The translations under genes and the position numbers were made by a program. This document shows positions 1 through 7,000 of a stretch of 10,440 nucleotides of DNA, piece after piece. The notes beneath the pieces were generated by a model. The model was not told where the DNA came from and did not search any database. It saw only the letters and a list, made by a program, of their open reading frames with translations. How positions within the stretch are numbered: position 1 is the stretch's first letter; each line of letters opens with the position of its first letter. This DNA is from Cephalothrix spiralis (lineage: Eukaryota; Nemertea; Palaeonemertea; Archinemertea; Cephalotrichidae), in NCBI GenBank assembly GCA_032353305.1, contig JAUCNG010404584.1:1-10440 (forward strand), written 5' to 3'.

Positions 1-846
1 GATTAGGTCCGAAACGTCAGTGTCTAATAAATAATGTTCAATTTTTAATTTAAACTTTTAGTGTGGATTTATCATAAGATTAACCTGTGGTCAAAGGTGT
101 CAGGTTTGTCGATTTTTTAATACAGGCGAGATAGGGACGTCACATTAGGATTAATATCTCATACATAAAAAGTACGAAAAGGACCAAATTTGGCTTCTGA
201 TAGTTGATTCTCCATAACATAAGCTACAATCTGTAAAAATTCAGGTTGATACCATAAGTGTGTACTTTAGGTCAAACACAGTTCGTATCCTTAGTATAGG
301 ATTTAGACTGTTTCCCAGACAGAACGATGTTCAAAATGGTATGCTAGGTGAAGAACTTGCATCTATACTACTTCCTGAGGCAGTAATATATATTCAGTAA
401 CGAAATAATGCATTTTCTCTAAAAGCCTTTTAGAGAAAATGCATCCCTTCGATGATGAGCGTTTTCATGTACAATGTATTTATTCCAAAACTGTTTTATC
501 TCGTACTTAGAATAGATAATAGAGACGATACAGGAAAACTTATTTAAGTTACACAATGACGTCATCAAATGCATTATGCCTAAAACATCACACTTTCCTT
601 CCAAAATTGCGACCACTATTTAAAATTATATAACTTGTGGCGCATCTAAACATGATTCATAAACTTAAGCGTCATTTTTCTCTAAATAATGTTAGCTTCC
701 CGGACCTAATATTCACACATTATGGTTTGGAAAGAAATATAGGTTAAACAGGCTTTATGGATTGCATCCGCGCTTTTTCGTGCCTATAGTCTTCTGGATT
801 AATATATGACCCTGGGAACGAGGATCTATGGAGTTAGGTGACTTAC
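1..846 (-). other. Downstream intron (open end) of the transporter gene
   Basis: 846 nt from the GTAAGT donor of exon 9 to the window edge. I searched minus-strand frames for the conserved segment preceding NBD2 (gene-family form with QxxxRQxAEVENxMxSVERV) and saw none, so the next exon is further left. A strong palindrome lies at 408-444. Confidence 0.75.
408..444. repeat. Near-perfect 37-bp palindrome
   Basis: Arm ATGCATTTTCTCTAAAAG (408-425) is followed by one base (C, 426) and then its exact reverse complement (427-444). Eighteen of eighteen positions pair. Flanking bases (A at 407, C at 445) do not extend the pairing. Confidence 0.95.
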
Positions 847-1077
847 TATCTTTTGCTAGGATTGCACAATACACCACTACACAAATAAATGCACATGCCA
901 ATAAGTCCAAGTGAAATGATAACCATACGTTGGCTTGCTTCAGCAAATTATATGCTTCAGTGTGAGCATCTTGATGTTCATGATATTGTTGGGTGACCGT
1001 ATTTTGAATGGAAAATGCGCGGATTGTACGAATACCAGTGATTGTTGAAATCATATGTGTATAAACCGGACTTCTAT
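847..1077 (-). CDS. Exon 9: RSPV/IRAF segment and TM11
   Basis: 231 nt: two bases, 76 codons, one base; phase 1 in, phase 1 out. Acceptor TTTTCGGTTTATTTCAG, donor GATA|GTAAGT. Reads (N)RSPVYTHMISTITGIRTIRA then FSIQNTVTQQYHEHQDAHTE, followed by AYNLLKQANVWLSFHLDLLA and TM11 (about 56-73). RSPV...G..TIRAF is the universal ABCC segment, and HQDAHTEA is close to the ABCC4 sequence at that place. The downstream exon (the end of TMD2 before NBD2) is not in the window. An ATG at codon 8 is internal to the conserved segment and is not a start. Confidence 0.96.
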
Positions 1078-4000
1078 CTGAAATAAACCGAAAATAATAA
1101 TTGATAAAGAGGGTTTATAATATTTGGCATATTTTTACAAGTAATACGCGCCGTTCTACATATAGCTTACTGATCGACTGATCGCAGGCCAGGTTTTAAA
1201 ACCTTATTCTAAAATCTCCATTTAAAACATTCCCACAAAACTATTATAATTTGATGTATATTATACACAATTATAATACTGCTGCCGAAAGAAAAGCTCG
1301 TGGTATTCATTATATTAATCTGCATTGCTGTATTATATAAAATTAGGATATTTGGGTTGAAATTTATCTAGAATTAATGTACAGTGTAGTTTTATTTGAA
1401 CCATAAGAGCTTTACTTGAAAATCTGCTTAAAATATTGCCAACAATTATCATAGAACATGAAAACATTCCACAATTGAAGTGCCTGCAATTGTCTTAATT
1501 ATAGTTACTTTGTATATAATAGCCAATTTCAAGAAATTTGCAAAAGTTTGTTGCTTTGTACTTTCTTTACAGACTATTCCTACTTTTTACATAGAAGGCT
1601 TAATATTATTTATTTGAGTAATCTTTCATTTTCGACTTAAAAAATATACCATACTTACTTGCTGATTCTAATCTTTTCAAATCTCGTGAAGTTTGCATAT
1701 AAAAATATCTGATTAAGATAAAAATCACAAGTAAGGGTGGTGCTGCACAGAGCACCCATGGATTAACAATACCGACCAGTATGATGACACTGATTGTTTG
1801 TAGGAAGAACTGAAAACAGATTATAACTTTTAATTGTAACGAGTGACAGAGAATTTTTTTTTTCCGACACGTGTTTTGACTGAAAGTGCTGACCGCCACA
1901 GTACAGTTAATGTATAACGATTAAACACTAGACCATATTTAATAATGTCTCAACACTATATGGGGCATTCAAGTGATAACCTCGTCCGATAAAATCTCAG
2001 TTTTTTTGCGTTCTCCCTTAAATATCTCCGGAAGTCCATCAATTCTGTAGAGAGCTCAAAAACGTTAACATCGTCCGAAATGTTGAACGAAATTTTGGAC
2101 GATATTAACGACTTCTCTGATCGTTACAATGCGGTTATTACAAGTCGCACGGCGTTTTATTCAATGCTTATTCATTGTTAACTAATCTAGTTTACAGTTT
2201 ATTTCAATATCTAAAATCTAAAAAAGTGATGTACTTCCGGAGATATTCAAGGGAGAACGCCAAAAAAATGCGATTTTATCGGACGATGTCATGCATGTAC
2301 ACCCTCGTATAATGATATTACCTCTGAAAACTTATAATCGAAAAAGATTCAACAAAAAAGGCACTTTATATCCTAACGGAAAATGCACTGACACTAGTTT
2401 GATGAACAAAACATTAATTTTTGTACTGTCGTTTATAAATTACTTGCGCGATGCGGGAAATTTCCGCAACGATCGAGTAACGTCTTGTATATCTGACTTG
2501 CGAGATGCGGAAAATTTCCGCAACGAGTAACGTCTTGTATACCAGACTACACTGACACAAGTCAATCAAAAAAAGCTCAACATGTGGTAAAACCAGCAAA
2601 AGGCTCATACTCGATAATAAATGTGTTGTAATGTTTGTTATTGTATTTTGGTGTTAAATTTCCACTTGAAAATTGACTTTTACCGGAATTCTAAATCAGT
2701 TATTGAACCCACTTGATGGATTTATATACCGCCTGTTATGAATCGAGGGTTAATTACTTTCATGACCCTATTGATGGATTTAGAATACAAATCTGGGTTT
2801 TCACCGTTTCTAGGTACTATGTTTATTAATGATCATGAGAATTTACAGGAAAATTGGAAATGACCTAGAAATTCAATCAACATATTATGACAGGAAGATG
2901 TCTAGGAAATTCAATAATTATATCTCAGTACTCGTTACTACGGCGTACGGTTACTTAGATCAAAAACATTGAAGAGTTAACGTAATTAAAAATCTCATCT
3001 CGAGGAAAATTAATCTCCAAGATAAATATTGACAGGAAATGACCTAGAAATCCAATAAAAATAATATTGCACTGTACGCGCACCTGCGGTGCTTGTCCAG
3101 TGCAATAATGTATACTTTATACATACTACAATACTTGGAGAATTTATTTAAAGGAAATTCGTCTGATAAATGATAAATCAATCAGCTTTCGAATCCGGTT
3201 TTAATGGACGTATTTTAAATTTTCATATAATAATGGATAGAATGTCTTAGAATAAATAATTTACATGTCTAGGTATAACATTTTTACATACCTCATAGAA
3301 CATTTGAGAAGTAGGTGGAAGTAATGTATCAAGTCTGCCAATATCTTGTGTGAACCTCGCTTGAATTCTACCTGTAACGAGTATATATTTTCATGTTTTT
3401 TCTTGGTGGTAGTCAGGACCGGAGACACCGAGTAACAGCGGTGAGAGTCTGTCGGACACTACAAAGGTGGGACACGTAAAGCCATCACACCGAGTCCCAA
3501 TCTCGATCATGCAACTGTATCTATATCTGTTATAATACGGTAAGGGACATAATTAAGCATTTTACACATAATTTGGCGCGGTCAAAGAATCATCGAGCAG
3601 GGCAGTTTTAAAGCCCGTGTATAGCAGAGGGGTCAAGTCGATTAAAGTTCAATCCACAATTTCGGACGTAGAATGAATACCCAGGGAAAGCGCTGCATAG
3701 CACTAGCGCTAGGATATCTCAAAGCGGTGCTAGGCTTCGCAGGCTGGGACACTTTCTCGATCGCTGGCTGTCGCTATGGATGACCCAATGGCCCATAGGG
3801 GCGGGGATTTTTTATAGACTGATAGAAAAATCCACTTGTAAATGGAACAAAAGAGAGAGAAAAACAGAAGCAAAATAAAGAAAGAATAAATTTCAGGTTT
3901 ATTTTGCTTTATTTTTTGAGATTCTATATAAAAACAAATTGTGCTCTGGAGCGCTATGTACCGCTAGGTGTTCTGTGGATCGGGGCGATCCACCGATTTC

Positions 4001-7000
4001 TAGCGCTAGGATCGCTCTAAGCGTCGCTATTTTGACATAGCGTGGAGGATTGTCAGGTCCAGATCTTAAGAGCATTACTCCTTGCTCTTTCTCTGTAGTT
4101 CGATGTCATAACTATTGCAGCTATCTATGAACTTTTCTACAATAGTGACTTGCTTAACCAAATGCAGATCTGAGTCAACAGAGCTGTATTCGAATAGATG
4201 GTCTAATTAAGATATATCGGGTTGCGCGCTATATTTACAGGCCAAAAAGTCATAGAATTTCCCTTTTGCGGTCATCAGAAAAGGGAAACGGTTTAAAGCA
4301 CATTGTGCGGTCAGGACACGAGGTGATCCACATGCCAGCTGCTGCTGATACGGATAGTTTCTTACCAAATGGATTTGTATCAAAAAATAACACTGGTGCC
4401 CGCAGCATTCGATGAAACATTCTGTTATGTAGATTTTTAGCTGACTCCGCGGAATATCTAAATATCATCGCACTTCTGATGAAATTAAGGATTGTCCATG
4501 CAAGTATAAGTCCAGCAAATATCAAAATGATCGTCCTTGTTTCTAGAAGAGGACCATATTGGCTGTGAACTATTGTATTCGAAGAAGTTATGTTTGTAGC
4601 AAAATCATTCCCTCGAGACTCTTTAATGATTTGCCGTAGAATTTCCTGTTTTGACCTGTAATACAGAAGTTGACCGTATACATTAACCTAACTAAAGCAA
4701 ACGTATCGTCATGCACGCGTATACGCGTGTACACCCATCAACATTTCTAGTGTGCGGTGGTATTTTACGCGCGTTCGCAACCAAAATTAAACATGTTTGA
4801 TTTTTGATGCAGTATCAGTGTTTCCCTGGTGTTCGGTAGAACCTGCGTCAAATACCTGCATATACGCACCCTCAAAATCAGAATCACCGCGGTCTGTTGA
4901 ATTCTAACGTTTTCTAATATATTAAAATGACGAGTATACGGTCTGGAGCGAAGTCAAATGGTAAAAGCATGAGAGCATAAAAGCATGAGAGCATGTTTAA
5001 GCTTTATAAACTCAAAACCGTCACACAAAATAATGCGTTTAAAATGACCATACGATAAATTTTGGTCTCGATTACTTTACTTGCGTGTGTGTATGTGTGT
5101 TGTAAAACTCATCAATTTCTTAGCCTTCAACCCCAGCTAGGAATAACTTTCGAGAAAAAATATAAAAATGTAAAGCTGATTGCTTATGATTGGTCTTACA
5201 TATGTACCAAACTGTCGATCACCGGCGATTGGGCATCAGATAACGCGTTTAACCCTATTCGGGCCGGGGGTTTAATTCAACCTTCGTAAATAATTATCAC
5301 TAAGTCGTTTTATAGACTTAATTCGTAATATATACACACATTGTATACAAACATATTTGTCGAAGTGTCTGTTGGAAATGTCAGGAAAAGTTAAACCTAT
5401 CCTAAAGAATCCCATATTTTGGTAACAAATGCCCTATATTTTAAACCAAAGATATATTTTTCTATTTTGTGAAGTGATTGGATCAAGTCACCATCGTATA
5501 CGTACCAGTATGTAAGCCACCAATCACATAACACAGCAGTTCCCTGTCCAACAATACTGATACCAACGAACATTAATAGTTTAAGCCAATCGGTTCCTGC
5601 AAATATGTAATCAAAATACACCGAATTCTTAATTTTTCCAACCTCCATTTCCTCTTCCGATATTTGATTGATATAATCTGGCTGAAATGAGAGAATATTT
5701 TCCTTATAATCGGACATTGGCGAAGGAAAAATTTGACACTGTTTTGCATATTGGTAGTGCCCTAAAGGACGTACACTTCTTTTCCCGGGAATTATTATAC
5801 CCGAAAAATGGACATAGTACAGATATCTACCTCTTGTTTATCAGAGTAGCATATTGGTTCCAATGAGCTTAATTTATGTATTTCTTTAATAGTCGTGAAA
5901 ATGCTGATTAGCAGGGTTTTTTCTCCCACCCCACCACCTAGCTAGGAGTGTGACATATAAATGTGATTTTTCTATCATTTTAAAAGGTGCAATCCTACAT
6001 ATAGCTTCAAAAACAATTTCATCGTCCTATAGTCGTTCTCGAAAACAGAACATTTGCCGATATTTTGACTTCGAAGTATTACCTCAGGGTGGTGCACTAC
6101 CCACCACCCGGGGTGGATGAAAGGCCAACAGAATGGTTTGTAATATATCAAACTAAAGTTTACGTTGAATTGAATACAGGTCATTCAGGGTGTTTATACA
6201 TCTGTACTATAGTGATGATTTTAAACAATTTTTCCCACTGCTGCATAGCGCGGTGGGTAATTCGATAGTTTATTTATATGATCAATAACTCATACTCTTA
6301 TTAAGTTTATACTTATAATTACCTCTAAATCTATTTCGAATCCACTTTCTTGGATTTTGTATAAATCGTCAACATTCCTGGAACAAAAGGCAGATAATTA
6401 TTATTATACTGATAATGTGACGTACGTATGTACTGAGTCTGACCAATGAACGACCGTCATTCGACATCATGGGACAGCAACGAATTTTCGATATACGGTC
6501 ACCTGAAAATGTCATCAACAATCGGTCATGGGGAGATGATCATCCGGGAACGCACCAAGATTACAAACAATATTGTTTTCACGGATTTCGCTATGGATGA
6601 TTGATTTTTGATTTGAAAACAATTCAATGATAAAGGCCATGAAATGTTTAATATTAGGCATACATCAAGTGACTTAACGCAAGCATTGGGCCCTACTAGA
6701 CTTTCAAAATTGACCCAACTTGCATGTACTGGAATAACTGATAAAGTAAACGACGAAAAATCATTAAATAAAACGCCGTGTGACTCGTAGTCACTTAGCT
6801 GTAGCGAGCTGAAAAACGTTAACATCGTTTGACTTAGAAAATGCTAAATTCTGACTTCGTTTTCTAATTTCAAAAAATCTGTGCGAATTTCAAAATATTT
6901 TCAAAATTCTGGTGTGGAAATTCGGCTAGATATCTCCGAGGACCAGCTAAATTATCCTGATAAAATAATAATGTAGGTCATTTCCTGGCAGCGCCAGAGC

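Larger units (their letters stand above)
1810..3291 (-). other. Intron between exons 7 and 8 (phase 0)
   Basis: 1482 nt, the longest complete intron, GTATGT...TTTCAG. It holds the MITE-like element (1982-2286), a tandem duplication (2442-2545), short dispersed repeats (2856-3056) and a hairpin (3065-3107). No extra exon is needed between exons 7 and 8, since the protein alignment is continuous. Confidence 0.9.
4656..5505 (-). other. Intron between exons 5 and 6 (phase 2)
   Basis: 850 nt, GTACGT...TTACAG. It holds a 16-bp perfect palindrome (4714-4729) and a two-copy 16-bp tandem repeat (4963-4994). A 75-codon plus-strand frame (5062-5289) shows no recognisable protein. Confidence 0.9.

Noticed and set aside
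419-616. 65-codon minus-strand reading frame
   Set aside because: It lies in the intron after exon 9, begins inside the 408-444 palindrome, and has no family similarity or splice support.
2291-2530. 79-codon plus-strand reading frame
   Set aside because: Its C-terminal repeat comes only from the tandem DNA duplication at 2442-2545.
3622-3656. tRNA-like internal promoter (box A-like TAGCAGAGGGG and box B-like GTTCAATCC)
   Set aside because: The boxes are only about 25 nt apart, and no cloverleaf or SINE body could be drawn around them.
5495-5508. Alternative exon 5 donors TAC|GTATAC and G|GTGACT
   Set aside because: Only TG|GTACGT gives the phase needed by exon 6 and restores the conserved Trp.
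6526-6825. 99-codon minus-strand reading frame
   Set aside because: It overlaps fragments of the inverted-repeat element, has no ABC-transporter similarity, and is not needed between exons 3 and 4.
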